A stretch of 64,000 nucleotides of DNA from Streptomyces sp. NBC_01439 (GTDB lineage Bacteria > Actinomycetota > Actinomycetes > Streptomycetales > Streptomycetaceae). Below are positions 33,442-42,736 of this stretch, one piece after another (within the stretch, counting starts at the first letter, position 1; each line of letters begins with the position of its first letter). Location: positions 8,295,001-8,359,000 of the forward strand of contig NZ_CP109487.1 in assembly GCF_036227605.1 (NCBI RefSeq). The letters run 5' to 3'. The translations under genes were made by a program, and so were the position numbers. The notes beneath the pieces were generated by a model that saw only the letters and a list, made by a program, of their open reading frames with translations, was not told the DNA's origin and made no database searches.

Positions 33442-33990
33442 TCACCCGGGTCGGGCGCCGACCGGCGACGCCACCGGCAGGCCCGTCGCGACGGCCCCCG
33501 GATCGACGGCCAGGAGCACCGCACGCGCTGGTTCTCGTACGGGCGTGGCCCCGACGGGGACCGGCCGTACCGGCGCCGCCCGGGCCGGGGCCGCCGTGAG
33601 CGAGAACCACACCGCCTTTCCGGGGCCGTCGGGCCGCTCGCGCGCCCCCCAGGCCTCGCTGAGCGCCTCCACCAGGGCGAGCCCGCGGCCGCAGGTCTCC
33701 AGGGCCTCCGCCCGCGCCCCGTGGACGACGGGCAGCCGCGGATCGCTGTCGATGACCGAGACCGTCAGTCGCCCGAGCCGGAGCTCGATCTCCACGGTGC
33801 AGGTCTTGTCCGGCTGCGCGTGGCGGTGGACGTTGCTGAGTAGCTCCGTCACACCGAGCGCAGCCCGGTCTATGAGCGGGTCGAGCTCCCAGTGGCGCAG
33901 TTGTGCAGAAACGATTCTGCGGATTTGGCCGATCCGCGACGGCAAGGCCTGCAGTTCGACGACGCAGTGCCTGCGGGAATGACTGATCAC
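33442..33990 (-). CDS. ATP-binding protein, RsbW-like anti-sigma/histidine-kinase fold
   Basis: A 182-residue GHKL ATPase-fold protein of the RsbW type very common in Streptomyces. It has VTELLSNVHRHAQ (N-box) near residue 50, SVIDSDPRLP (the Asp of the G1 box) and ETCGRGLALVEALSEAWGAR (G2 box). The C-terminal ~50 residues are a Pro/Val/Ala-rich tail. It probably binds a sigma factor, or an anti-anti-sigma partner, as a Ser kinase. No cognate sigma gene is nearby. It is divergent from the Cds1-like gene. Confidence 0.85.
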   Translation of the reverse strand: MISHSRRHCVVELQALPSRIGQIRRIVSAQLRHWELDPLIDRAALGVTELLSNVHRHAQPDKTCTVEIELRLGRLTVSVIDSDPRLPVVHGARAEALETCGRGLALVEALSEAWGARERPDGPGKAVWFSLTAAPARAAPVRPVPVGATPVREPARAVLLAVDPGAVATGLPVASPVGARPG

Positions 33991-34188
33991 GGCTGCGACT
34001 CCCCGACATGAGTGTTACGGGTGCGGCACCCTCGGTGATGCTCCACCAGGGTCACCCACCGTGCCGCGCAGTGCAACCGAGCGCGATCGAAAGGGATTCT
34101 CATGGATCCCCAAAGCGAACGTTTGTGCAGGTGGGAGGGGTACATTGCGAAGAGGGGAGAGAAGTTCACCCATGAAGGAGCGCGGCAC

Positions 34189-35343
34189 ATGAGCACCACC
34201 GGCACCACCAGAACCACCGGTACCACCGGTACGACTGCCACGACCGTCGACGTCGATCGCAGCGACGCGGACTACCGGGCCTGGCTGAAGGAGGCCGTCC
34301 GCAAGGTCCAGGCCGACGCCAACCGCTCCGCCGACACCCACCTGCTGCGCTTCCCGCTCCCCGAGGCGTGGGGCATCGACCTCTACCTCAAGGACGAGTC
34401 CACGCACCCGACGGGCTCCCTCAAGCACCGCCTCGCGCGCTCGCTGTTCCTCTACGCGCTCTGCAACGGCTGGATCCGCCCCGGCCGGCCGGTCATCGAG
34501 GCCTCCTCCGGCTCCACCGCCGTCTCCGAGGCGTACTTCGCCAAGCTGATCGGCGTCCCCTTCATCGCCGTCATGCCGCGCACGACCAGCCCGGAGAAGT
34601 GCCGCCTCATCGAATTCCACGGCGGCGCGTGCCACTTCGTGGACGACCCGATGAAGATGTACGAGGAGTCGGCCGAGCTCGCCGCCCGAACGGGCGGGCA
34701 CTACATGGACCAGTTCACGTACGCGGAGCGGGCCACCGACTGGCGCGGCAACAACAACATCGCCGAATCGATGTACCAGCAGCTGCGCTTGGAGCGGTAC
34801 CCCGAGCCCGCCTGGATCGTGGCGACCGCCGGCACCGGCGGTACCTCGGCGACCATCGCGCGCTACGTGCACTACATGCAGCACGACACCCGCGTCTGCG
34901 TGCCCGACCCGGAGAACTCCTGTTTCTTCGACGGCTGGACCAACAACGACCCGGACGCGAGCAGCGATTGCGGCTCGCGCATCGAGGGCATCGGCCGGCC
35001 GCGGATGGAGCCGAGCTTCGTGCCCGGGGCCATCGACCGGATGATGAAGGTCCCGGACGCGGCGAGCGTCGCCGCCTGCCGCGCGCTGGAGACGGCCATA
35101 GGGCGCAAGGCGGGCGGCTCGACCGGCACCGGCGTGTGGAGCGCCCTGAAGATCATCTCGGAGATGGTGGCGGAGGGTCGCACGGGTAGCGTCGTCACTC
35201 TGCTGTGCGACCCGGGCGACCGCTACCTGGACAAGTACTACTCCGACGAGTGGCTGGTGGCGCAGGGGCTCGACATCGCCCCCTACACGAAGACCATCGA
35301 CACGCTGCTGACGACCGGGGTCTGGCGCGAACCGTCCGCCTGA
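34189..35343 (+). CDS. PLP-dependent cysteine synthase family protein (Cds1-like)
   Basis: A 384-residue fold-type II PLP enzyme. Lysine of the cofactor is in [19 protein letters not shown]; the phosphate loop is [14 protein letters not shown]. The text [12 protein letters not shown] and [10 protein letters not shown] closely matches what I remember of the mycobacterial L-cysteine desulfhydrase Cds1, which releases sulfide from cysteine. ATG 34189 follows AAGGAG at 34175-34180; before it in the same frame is a region without coding character. The N-terminus is a Thr/Gly repeat. Promoter not clear. Confidence 0.85.
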   Translation: MSTTGTTRTTGTTGTTATTVDVDRSDADYRAWLKEAVRKVQADANRSADTHLLRFPLPEAWGIDLYLKDESTHPTGSLKHRLARSLFLYALCNGWIRPGRPVIEASSGSTAVSEAYFAKLIGVPFIAVMPRTTSPEKCRLIEFHGGACHFVDDPMKMYEESAELAARTGGHYMDQFTYAERATDWRGNNNIAESMYQQLRLERYPEPAWIVATAGTGGTSATIARYVHYMQHDTRVCVPDPENSCFFDGWTNNDPDASSDCGSRIEGIGRPRMEPSFVPGAIDRMMKVPDAASVAACRALETAIGRKAGGSTGTGVWSALKIISEMVAEGRTGSVVTLLCDPGDRYLDKYYSDEWLVAQGLDIAPYTKTIDTLLTTGVWREPSA

Positions 35344-35487
35344 CGGTCCCGCGGGCTGCGCTGCCCCGCTCGCCCGGGTGTTGTTCGCGTGGCGCCGCCG
35401 TGACGATGCCGTGACGAAAACGCCCTGGTGGCAATGGGGTTGCCTGGCTACGCTCGGCGGACTCAAATCGGGCGGCCGGGGGGAAAC

Positions 35488-36450
35488 ATGGCGGGCATCG
35501 AGTACAACAGACCGGAACGGGACGCGCGCGCACGGGCCCAGGTCGGTGCCGGCGACCGACCGCGGGCCGGGGAGCATCCCTCGGTGCCCGACCGACCGCG
35601 GTCCGAGCCCCGGGCATCGCATCTGGAGTGTCTTAGCTGCCATCGCTCCGACGAGGTCCGAGCCGTGCCCGCCGTCCGCCTCGGTGGGCAGAGCCGGTTC
35701 AGGGAGGAGGCCGGCGGTGGTGACCGGAGCGTCAGCGGCCTCGAGGTCGTCCCGCGGCTGGCCGAAGCGCTGGCCCTGGTCCCGCCCCGTCCGGCGACCG
35801 CCGGGCGGACCGCGCTCGGAGTGCTGCTGGTCCCGGTGTCGATCGCCACGTTCCTCGTCGGCTCGCTGGCCGGCAAGTGGTTCGCGGACGGGCCCGGGGC
35901 CGAACTCCTGCTCCTGGGCTGGATCTCGGCGTTCGCCCTGCTGGGGGCGATCCTGCTGATCGCCACCTCCGTACGGACCCAGCGGGCGTTCCGGGCGCGG
36001 ATCGCGGCTGGCCGGGACGCCGCCGAGGAGGTCTGGTCCCGGGGGTGGTGCTGCGCGCGCTGCGCGGTGGTCCACCGCGCCGACGGGCCGGCGATGACCC
36101 TGCAGGAGTTCCGCAGGGCCGTCTGGAGTGCGGGCGGCTACGGAGAACTCGCCGAGGTGCACCGCGTGTCCGGCACGACGGCCGCCCCGGCTACTGACCC
36201 GCCCCGCGCCGGGCGCCGAGCCGCCGGTCCAAGCTGCGGACCGCCGTGCGGAAGGAGTGGCCCAGGCCCGGGCGGGCGACGGCCAGGCCGAAGCGGAACG
36301 GGGCGGGCCCGTCCGCCGCGAAGGTCCAGCGGACGTGCGTGCCGGTACCGGTCGGGGTCAGCCGCCACTCCTCCAACAGGGCCCGAACCCCGGGGACGTT
36401 GGCGGTGTCGACCCGGTACGCGTACCGCCGTTCGGGATCCGCGGCCATGA
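35488..36450 (+). CDS. Membrane protein with zinc-ribbon-like cysteines (3' end doubtful)
   Basis: A protein of up to 320 residues. It shows a CxxC in LECLSCHRSDEVRAV near residue 48, two membrane segments (TALGVLLVPVSIATFLVGSL and LLLLGWISAFALLGAILLIA), then RGWCCARCAVVHRADG, a second cysteine pair. Function unknown. ATG 35488 has GGGGGA before it. Beyond about 36180 the frame runs antisense through the SRPBCC gene to 36450 and becomes Pro/Arg-rich, while another frame has a TGA at 36195-36197 two bases from the neighbour's stop. A frameshift near the end is likely. Confidence 0.6.
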   Translation: MAGIEYNRPERDARARAQVGAGDRPRAGEHPSVPDRPRSEPRASHLECLSCHRSDEVRAVPAVRLGGQSRFREEAGGGDRSVSGLEVVPRLAEALALVPPRPATAGRTALGVLLVPVSIATFLVGSLAGKWFADGPGAELLLLGWISAFALLGAILLIATSVRTQRAFRARIAAGRDAAEEVWSRGWCCARCAVVHRADGPAMTLQEFRRAVWSAGGYGELAEVHRVSGTTAAPATDPPRAGRRAAGPSCGPPCGRSGPGPGGRRPGRSGTGRARPPRRSSGRACRYRSGSAATPPTGPEPRGRWRCRPGTRTAVRDPRP

Positions 36451-36679
36451 CGGTCTCGTGGAAGCGCACCCCGCCCGTCAGCTTGATCTCGCGGCCCGCG
36501 CCGCCGTGGGTGGGGCGGGCCAGGGTCACCGCCCCGAACCAGTCGGCCCAGCCCTCCACTTCCTCGGCGAGCGCCTGGTACACGGCCTCGGGGGGCGCCA
36601 CGGTGGTGGTGGCGAAGACCAGCCGGACCGGCGCGTCGTCGAGGAAGTCGAGCCCCACCGGTCGGAGTCGGCGAGCCAT
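36191..36679 (-). CDS. SRPBCC family protein
   Basis: A 162-residue START/Bet v1-like ligand-binding protein. It begins with VFATTTVAPPEAVYQALAEE, followed by WADWFGAVT and GTHVRWTFAADGP, typical of polyketide-cyclase/AHSA1-type SRPBCC proteins. It binds a hydrophobic small molecule in a deep pocket. ATG 36679 has a GGGG run about eight bases upstream on the minus strand. Its stop TAG sits at 36191-36193, two bases from a TGA of the convergent gene in another frame. Ligand unknown. Confidence 0.8.
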   Translation of the reverse strand: MARRLRPVGLDFLDDAPVRLVFATTTVAPPEAVYQALAEEVEGWADWFGAVTLARPTHGGAGREIKLTGGVRFHETVMAADPERRYAYRVDTANVPGVRALLEEWRLTPTGTGTHVRWTFAADGPAPFRFGLAVARPGLGHSFRTAVRSLDRRLGARRGAGQ

Positions 36680-36910
36680 GGGCGGTACCCCCTGGGATGA
36701 GGTTCTGGACGGGCGTGCGCGCCACCATAGCCCCGTAGCCGTGAGAAGTCCGTAGCGATCACGACCGATCCTGAGCGAGCGCGTCCGCCCCCGCCCGCCC
36801 CTGACCGACCTCGTCCGATCTCCGCCGATCCCCGCGCGGGACCTGTGCAGTGGCCGTGTCGCGCGGGATGCTGGAGCCGCGCCGATCCCGCCCCGCGAGC
36901 GGAGGCCGCT

Positions 36911-39346
36911 GTGCCCGACCGCCCCCAGCCCGACACCTCCCCGCCCCACACCCCGCCCGATGCCCCGCCCCACACCCCGCCCGACACCCCCCTCGCCCTC
37001 GAACTCCTGGTCCACGGAGTCGCCGGCGCCGCCCCCGGCGAGCTGCTCGGCGACCCGCGCACCGTCCGGGTCACCGGCGACTCCACCGCCGCAGTCTTCC
37101 GCCGCACCGAGGACGCCGACGCCGAGGCCCACCCCGAGCGGTACGCCGGGCGGCCCGTCCCCGAGGCCTACTGCTGGTCCCGGCTCACGTCCGGCAACGG
37201 CGCCCGCGCCCTGTGGCTGCTGCTCCTGCCCTTCATGGTGGCCAACCTCGCCCACTGGGCCCGGCCGGCCACCCCCGCCGCCGACCCCGCGCCGCGCGCC
37301 GTGCGCACGTACGGGGTCCTCGTGCGGATCCTCGCCCTCAGCCTGACCGTGCTGCTCATCGCCGCCGCCTGCGAGGTCGCGCTCGACCTCCTCGCCTGGC
37401 AGTGCGCGGGCTCCGGGACCTGCGCCGGCGCCCGGTTCCGCTCCTGGCTGGGCTTCCTCGCGCCCGGAGGCGGCTGGTGGGCCCAGCCCGGGCGGCGCCT
37501 CGCCCTCGGGGCCCTGGTCCCCGCCGCGTTGACCGGGCTGCTCTGGTACCTGTCGAACCGCACCTGGAGCGCCTACGAGTCCCAGCCCCCGCCCGCCGGC
37601 GCCGCCGCCCCGGACACCGCCTCGGACCCCGAGCCCGCGCTCGGGCGCCCCGGATTCTGGTACGGCCGCCGCCTCGTGGCCCGGCTGCGCGCCGCACACA
37701 CCGCCGCCGGGCTGCTCACCGTGGCGGTGGCCGTCTCCGTGCCCACCGCCCGTCACGACCGCCGGGCCGGCGCCCCCGTCCTCGCGGCCCTCGGCACGCT
37801 CACCCAGGTCCTGCTCGCCGCCGGTGCCGTCGCCGTGGCCTCGGTCGTGTGCCGGCGCGGCCGTACCGAGGCCCGGCCCGACCACCGGCTCGACCGGGCC
37901 GCCGTCACCCTGCTGCCCGGCGCCGCCCTGGTCCTGCTCGCCGCCGTACTCGCGCACGCCTGCTGGTCGCGCCCCGACTGGAACGCCACCGGCCGGCTCC
38001 CCGGGGACCTCACCTTCGGCGTGCTCATGCTGGGTCAGGGCCTCTGCGTGCTCGCCCTCGCCGCCGTCGCCCGCCACCTCTACCGCAGGGCCCCCGACCC
38101 GGCGACGGCCCTGTACGGCCTCGGCGGGCCCGCCGTCGCCATGCTCGGCTGCGCGCTCGGCGGGGTGATGTCCGGCGGGGTCGCCCAGCGGGTCGCCGAC
38201 TGGCTGGACGGGGGCGCCACGCCCGGGACGCCCGGCGCCCCGCTGCCCGGGCCGCCCGTGCTGCTGTCCTGGCAGGCCGCCGTACTGCCGCCGCTGCTCC
38301 TCGTACTGGCGCTGCTCGCGGGCTGGTTCGCGGTCACCGGAGCCCGGGCGCGGGGCCGGCTCGCCGCCGCCGTGGCCGCCGAGTACCCGGGGGAGACACC
38401 GGACCTCGACCGCAGTCGCAGGATCGCCGGGGCGCGGACCGCGGCCGCGCTCACCGACTCCGCACCCTGGTTCGTGGCGGCCGTCTCGGGCATCACCCTG
38501 GTGCTCGGCGCGGGCGCGCTGGCCGGAGCCTGGTCCAGCGGAAAGGTCCCGGGCGAGGCGGCGCGCGGGACCGTGCCGCTGCTGGAAACCGCCGCCCGCG
38601 CCGCCCAGGACACCGGGTCCTGGCTCATCGGCCTCGGCATCGCCGCCTTCATCGCCTGGGGCCGCCGCGCCTACCGGGACCCCGCCGCCCGCCGGACCAT
38701 AGGGATCCTGTGGGACGTCGGCACCTTCTGGCCGCGCGCCGCGCACCCCTTCGCACCGCCCTGCTACGCCGAGCGGGCCGTCCCCGACCTGACCTGGCGG
38801 ATGGCCGGTTGGACCGGCCGCACCGGCGGCCACCTGGTCATGTCCGGCCACTCCCAGGGCAGCGTGCTCGCTGCCGCGGCCGTCTGGCAACTACCGCCGC
38901 CCGCCCGCCGCCGGGTCGCCCTGCTCACCTACGGGTCCCCGCTCGGCCGCCTCTACGGCCGCTGGTTCCCCGCCTACTTCGGCCCGGGGCCGCTCACCGC
39001 CCTGCACCGCGAGGTCGACTGCTGGCGCAACCTCTGGCGGGCCAGCGACCCCATCGGCGGGCCGGCGCTGCCCGGCGCGGAGCCCGACGTGGACCGCGGC
39101 CCGCTCGCCGACCCGCTCGCCTACGGGCGCACTGCCCGCCATCCGCTGCCCGCCCCGATCCTGGGCCACTCCGACTACCAGGCCGACCCGGCCTTCGCTG
39201 CCGAACGCGACGCCCTGCTCGCCCGCTTGGACACTGCCGCACGGGCCGAGCTACCGGGTCAGCGGATCGCGGACGTGCTCAGCAAGGAGCGGGCTGGACC
39301 GGCAGCGCCGGTAGCGCCGGCAGATCCGCCGGGAACAGCAGGGTGA
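36911..39346 (+). CDS. Polytopic membrane alpha/beta-hydrolase-like protein
   Basis: An 811-residue protein. An N-terminal Pro-rich stretch leads to LALELLVHGVAGAAPGELL, a hydrolase-like start, then about eight to ten membrane segments between residues ~100 and ~600. The C-terminal soluble part contains the nucleophile elbow VMSGHSQGSVLAAAA near residue 646 and YGSPLGRLYGRWF. It looks like a serine lipase/esterase built into the membrane. GTG 36911 has GGAGG five bases upstream. The 3' end overlaps the beta-helix/AAA+ gene by 68 bp. Confidence 0.82.
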   Translation: MPDRPQPDTSPPHTPPDAPPHTPPDTPLALELLVHGVAGAAPGELLGDPRTVRVTGDSTAAVFRRTEDADAEAHPERYAGRPVPEAYCWSRLTSGNGARALWLLLLPFMVANLAHWARPATPAADPAPRAVRTYGVLVRILALSLTVLLIAAACEVALDLLAWQCAGSGTCAGARFRSWLGFLAPGGGWWAQPGRRLALGALVPAALTGLLWYLSNRTWSAYESQPPPAGAAAPDTASDPEPALGRPGFWYGRRLVARLRAAHTAAGLLTVAVAVSVPTARHDRRAGAPVLAALGTLTQVLLAAGAVAVASVVCRRGRTEARPDHRLDRAAVTLLPGAALVLLAAVLAHACWSRPDWNATGRLPGDLTFGVLMLGQGLCVLALAAVARHLYRRAPDPATALYGLGGPAVAMLGCALGGVMSGGVAQRVADWLDGGATPGTPGAPLPGPPVLLSWQAAVLPPLLLVLALLAGWFAVTGARARGRLAAAVAAEYPGETPDLDRSRRIAGARTAAALTDSAPWFVAAVSGITLVLGAGALAGAWSSGKVPGEAARGTVPLLETAARAAQDTGSWLIGLGIAAFIAWGRRAYRDPAARRTIGILWDVGTFWPRAAHPFAPPCYAERAVPDLTWRMAGWTGRTGGHLVMSGHSQGSVLAAAAVWQLPPPARRRVALLTYGSPLGRLYGRWFPAYFGPGPLTALHREVDCWRNLWRASDPIGGPALPGAEPDVDRGPLADPLAYGRTARHPLPAPILGHSDYQADPAFAAERDALLARLDTAARAELPGQRIADVLSKERAGPAAPVAPADPPGTAG

Positions 39347-41753
39347 GCTCGTCCGTACTGGGCTCCGCGAGCTGGGCCACCCGGCCCGCGTGCCGTTCCA
39401 CCATCGACTCGAAGGTCTGGCGGGCCGTGCGGCCGTTGCCGAAGGCCGGGCCCTTGGGCAGCTCCGTGAAGTACGTCAGCAAGGCCTGCGACGTACCGTC
39501 CCCGAGCCGGTACTCGTGCTCCTCCGCCTGCTGCTCCACGATCCGCAGCAGTTCCCCGGGACCGTAGTCGCCGAAGGTGATGGTCCGGGAGAACCGCGAG
39601 GCCACCCCCGGATTCACCGTCAGGAACCGCTCCATCTCCGCCGTGTACCCGGCGACGATCACGACCACCGCGTCCCGGTGGTCCTCCATCAGCTTCACCA
39701 GCGTGTCGATCGCCTCGCGCCCGAAGTCCCGGCCCGAGTCCTCCGGCGCCAGCGCGTACGCCTCGTCGATGAACAGCACCCCGCCGCGCGCCCGGTCGAA
39801 GGCCTCCTGCGTACGGATCGCCGTGGAGCCGATGTGCTCGCCGACCAGGTCCACCCGGGACACCTCGACCAGGTGCCCGCGCTCCAGCACCCCGAGCGAG
39901 GCGAGGATCTCCCCGTACAGCCGGGCGACCGTGGTCTTGCCGGTGCCGGGGGAGCCGGTGAAGACCAGGTGCCGGCGCACCGAGGCGGCCTTCAAGCCCG
40001 CCTGCTGCCGCCGGCGGCCGACCTCGATCATGTCGGTGAGTGCCCGCACCTCGCGTTTGACGCTGTCCAGGCCCACCAGAGCGTCGAGCCGGCCCAGCAT
40101 CTCGCCGGACTCCCGCGGGGCGGCGGCCGGCCCGGCCTGCGCCCCGTCCGCGGGCCGCGGTACGGAAGGCGGGGGTGCCTGCGCCGGCCGCGCCGCGGGG
40201 CCCTGCGTCCCGCTGGCCGTACGGACGCCCGCCCGCGCACCGGCGGTCGTGCCCCCGGGGGCGGACCGGGCGGCGGGACCAGCGCCGGACCCGTCGCCGG
40301 TGCACTCCTCGACGGTCGGCCCGTCCTCGGCGAACTCGTAGCCCCCGCGGGCACAGCGCTCGGTGTGGCAGCGCGTCAGCGTGGTGCGGCAGCCGTCCAT
40401 GACGTGGAAGCCGAAGCCGGAACTGCTCGTCACCCGGCAGGCCGTGAAGGTGCCCCGGCCGCCCGCCGACACGTAGAAACCGGCCTCGGCGGGGGAGGTG
40501 ACCGTGCACCGCTCCAGGGTGGGGTCGGCGCCCTTGGTGACGATCACACCGGTCTGCACGGCGTCGATGGTGCAGCCGGCGAGCGTGCCGCTGCTGCCGT
40601 GGTCGCGGAACCAGGCCCCGGTCGCCGCCTCGCGGATCCGGCAGTCGTCGAGCTGCGCGGTGGCCCCGTCGCTCACGGAGACGGCGGTGTTGCGCACCTG
40701 GGACAGATCGCTGTCGACCACGTCGACCCGCGACCCGCGGTCCAGCACGAACAGCGCGTCCGGTACGTCGTGCACCCGGCAGGAGTCGAGGGAGACCGTG
40801 GCCCCGTCACTGATCCACACCGCCGGATAGTCACCCGTACTGTCGTGGATCTCGCAGGACTCGGCGTCCACCCGGGTGCCCGGGTCCCACACGGACAGGC
40901 CGTTGCGGCCGAACCGGCGCACGGTGGTGCGGCTGAGGGTGAGCATCGAACGGGACCGCAGATCGACCGCGTTCTCCGGGATGTCGTGGATGTCGCAGCC
41001 GGCCAGGGTGAGCACCGCGTCGGTGTCGAGCGTGACCCCGTCGGCGGAGGTGCGGTGCACCGAGCAGTCGGTGAGCCGGGCCGTGGCGCGCGCGGCGATC
41101 TGCACCCCGGCGCCCTTGATCTCGTACACCTCGCAGCCCAGAGCTTCCAGCCCCGAGCCCTCGCCCGTGATGCCGATGCCCGCGCCCGTGGCGTGGTGGA
41201 TCCGGCACCGCTCCAGCCGGGGCCGGCCGCCGCCGCGCACCGAGACGCCGGTCTGTCCGGCGGCCACGACCTCGCACTCCTCGAACACCCCGCCGCCACC
41301 TTCCAGTACGGCGATGCCGACGCCGGCCGGATTCTCCACGGTGCACCGTCGCACCAGGGGGCGGGCTCCCGAGCCGCGTACCTCGATGCCGGCGGCGGAG
41401 TGGGTGCTCACCCGCAGGTCGGTGAGCTCGGGACAGCCGTCCTCCACCAGCAGTGCGGGCGCCGCCCGGTCCTGGCCCTCCAGATAAAGGTCCTGGACCG
41501 CGGCCGAGGCGCGCAGGGTCAGTGCGACCCCGTCGAGCGGGGCGATCCGCACCGACCCCGCCGCGCCCTCGGGCCCGCGCAGGGTGACGGCATGGTCCAG
41601 CACCAGGTTCTCGCGGTAGGTGCCGGGGGCGATCGTCAGCACGTCCCCGTCGCCCGCTACGGCGAGCGCAGCGGTCAGCGTCGGATACTCACCGGAGCGG
41701 CGCCGCCACCGCGAAGTCCCGCCGTGTGTTACCTGGACCGTGCCCTGAACCAT
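39279..41753 (-). CDS. Right-handed beta-helix/AAA+ ATPase fusion
   Basis: An 824-residue fusion. Residues 1-~490 form a right-handed parallel beta-helix of about 20 repeated strands (for example LTLSRTTVRRFGRNGLSVWD), like NosD/pectate-lyase-type repeats. A Pro/Ala/Gly linker follows. From ~560 is a CbxX/CfqX- and EccA-type AAA+ domain: Walker A GSPGTGKTTVARLYGE (about 598), Walker B VLFIDEAYAL (about 659), and Arg fingers in VASRFSRTITF. EccA ATPases serve type VII secretion; whether this one does is unknown. ATG 41753 is used. It overlaps the hydrolase gene tail to tail. Confidence 0.88.
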   Translation of the reverse strand: MVQGTVQVTHGGTSRWRRRSGEYPTLTAALAVAGDGDVLTIAPGTYRENLVLDHAVTLRGPEGAAGSVRIAPLDGVALTLRASAAVQDLYLEGQDRAAPALLVEDGCPELTDLRVSTHSAAGIEVRGSGARPLVRRCTVENPAGVGIAVLEGGGGVFEECEVVAAGQTGVSVRGGGRPRLERCRIHHATGAGIGITGEGSGLEALGCEVYEIKGAGVQIAARATARLTDCSVHRTSADGVTLDTDAVLTLAGCDIHDIPENAVDLRSRSMLTLSRTTVRRFGRNGLSVWDPGTRVDAESCEIHDSTGDYPAVWISDGATVSLDSCRVHDVPDALFVLDRGSRVDVVDSDLSQVRNTAVSVSDGATAQLDDCRIREAATGAWFRDHGSSGTLAGCTIDAVQTGVIVTKGADPTLERCTVTSPAEAGFYVSAGGRGTFTACRVTSSSGFGFHVMDGCRTTLTRCHTERCARGGYEFAEDGPTVEECTGDGSGAGPAARSAPGGTTAGARAGVRTASGTQGPAARPAQAPPPSVPRPADGAQAGPAAAPRESGEMLGRLDALVGLDSVKREVRALTDMIEVGRRRQQAGLKAASVRRHLVFTGSPGTGKTTVARLYGEILASLGVLERGHLVEVSRVDLVGEHIGSTAIRTQEAFDRARGGVLFIDEAYALAPEDSGRDFGREAIDTLVKLMEDHRDAVVVIVAGYTAEMERFLTVNPGVASRFSRTITFGDYGPGELLRIVEQQAEEHEYRLGDGTSQALLTYFTELPKGPAFGNGRTARQTFESMVERHAGRVAQLAEPSTDELTLLFPADLPALPALPVQPAPC

Positions 41754-41899
41754 GGTGCTGTCGTGCCCCCACCCTCGTGCTCGCGCTGCCGATACGACCG
41801 ATGCCACGGAAGTCTGAAGTCACCGCAGCCACCGAAGTTACTGGAGCGACCGATCCGGCCGCTCCACCGTAGCGCGCGCGGAGCCGATGAGCGGCCAGG

Positions 41900-42529
41900 T
41901 CAGCTGCCCGCGCCCGCTCGGCCCCAGTCCGGCCCTGCCGCCGCCCAGGCCCGGTCCAGACGTATGTACCGCTGATGCATGAGCCTTCGTACGACCAGCC
42001 GCCGGACCGTCTCCACCAGGGTGGCCACGCAGATCGCGGCGGCCAGCCCCGCCATCCCCGCGTGGAACACGGCCGCGGACGGGTCGAGCGGCTGCCCCAC
42101 CAGCCGGCCGCGCGCGTCGGTCCAGATCCGGAACCGCTCGCCGGGACGCGGCGGTTCCTCCGCGGCCGGCACCGTGCCCTGGTGGCTGCTGCCGTCCGGC
42201 GCGGTCCACGCGGCCACGATCTGCGTACGGTGCGGGGCCGTCCGCTGTGTCGACGCGTCGGCCGAGGCGTTCGCGGAGGCACCCGCAGCCACCGCCGACT
42301 CCGGGGCGGGCCGCAGGACCACCGCCGGGACGAGATGGCGCTCCTGCCGCTGCTGGTGCGCGGCCTGCTGAAGGGTACCGTCCACCCGCAGGCCCGCAAC
42401 CCAGCCGATGGCCGGGGCCACCACCAGGACGCACACCAGCGCGGCGAACGCCACCCACGCCTCGAAGAGGTCGGTCGGCCGCCGCAGCGGATTGCGCCGC
42501 CAACGCCACACACCCAATGCTGTCCGCAC
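41900..42529 (-). CDS. Rv1733c-like two-span membrane protein
   Basis: A 209-residue protein of the Rv1733c family of actinobacterial membrane proteins. It begins VRTALGVWRWRRNPLRRPTD, then a membrane segment (FAALVCVLVVAPAIGWVAGL), an external domain with FRIWTDARGRLVG, and a second segment (AGMAGLAAAICVATLVETV) with a basic tail. Function unknown. GTG 42529 has GGGGGAG about seven bases upstream on the minus strand; a GTG/ATG at 42649 is less likely. It lies upstream of the beta-helix/AAA+ gene on the same strand. Confidence 0.82.
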   Translation of the reverse strand: MRTALGVWRWRRNPLRRPTDLFEAWVAFAALVCVLVVAPAIGWVAGLRVDGTLQQAAHQQRQERHLVPAVVLRPAPESAVAAGASANASADASTQRTAPHRTQIVAAWTAPDGSSHQGTVPAAEEPPRPGERFRIWTDARGRLVGQPLDPSAAVFHAGMAGLAAAICVATLVETVRRLVVRRLMHQRYIRLDRAWAAAGPDWGRAGAGS

Positions 42530-42736
42530 GGTCCGGCTCCCCCAACTTGTGCCAGTCTCCGCCTGTCTGCGCCTCTGTCCTGACTGATCCAACGGCTTGG
42601 TCGTGCCAGTTGGTTCCAGCCCGGGCGCCGAGCCCCTCGAAGGTGTCAATCCGGGCGGCCGGTCGCCGGTCCGCGACCACCCACCTGCCCCAATCGTCCC
42701 ACCTGCCTCACCTGTTCCGGGAGGGTGTCGGACGCG

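Noticed and set aside
34102..34188. An earlier start for the Cds1-like enzyme at 34102
   Set aside because: The added text is Arg/Glu-rich and the ATG at 34189 has a good AAGGAG eight bases upstream.
36191..38890. An 899-codon minus-strand frame
   Set aside because: Only the final 162 codons (SRPBCC) make sense; the rest is antisense to the membrane hydrolase and is low-complexity Gly/Arg.
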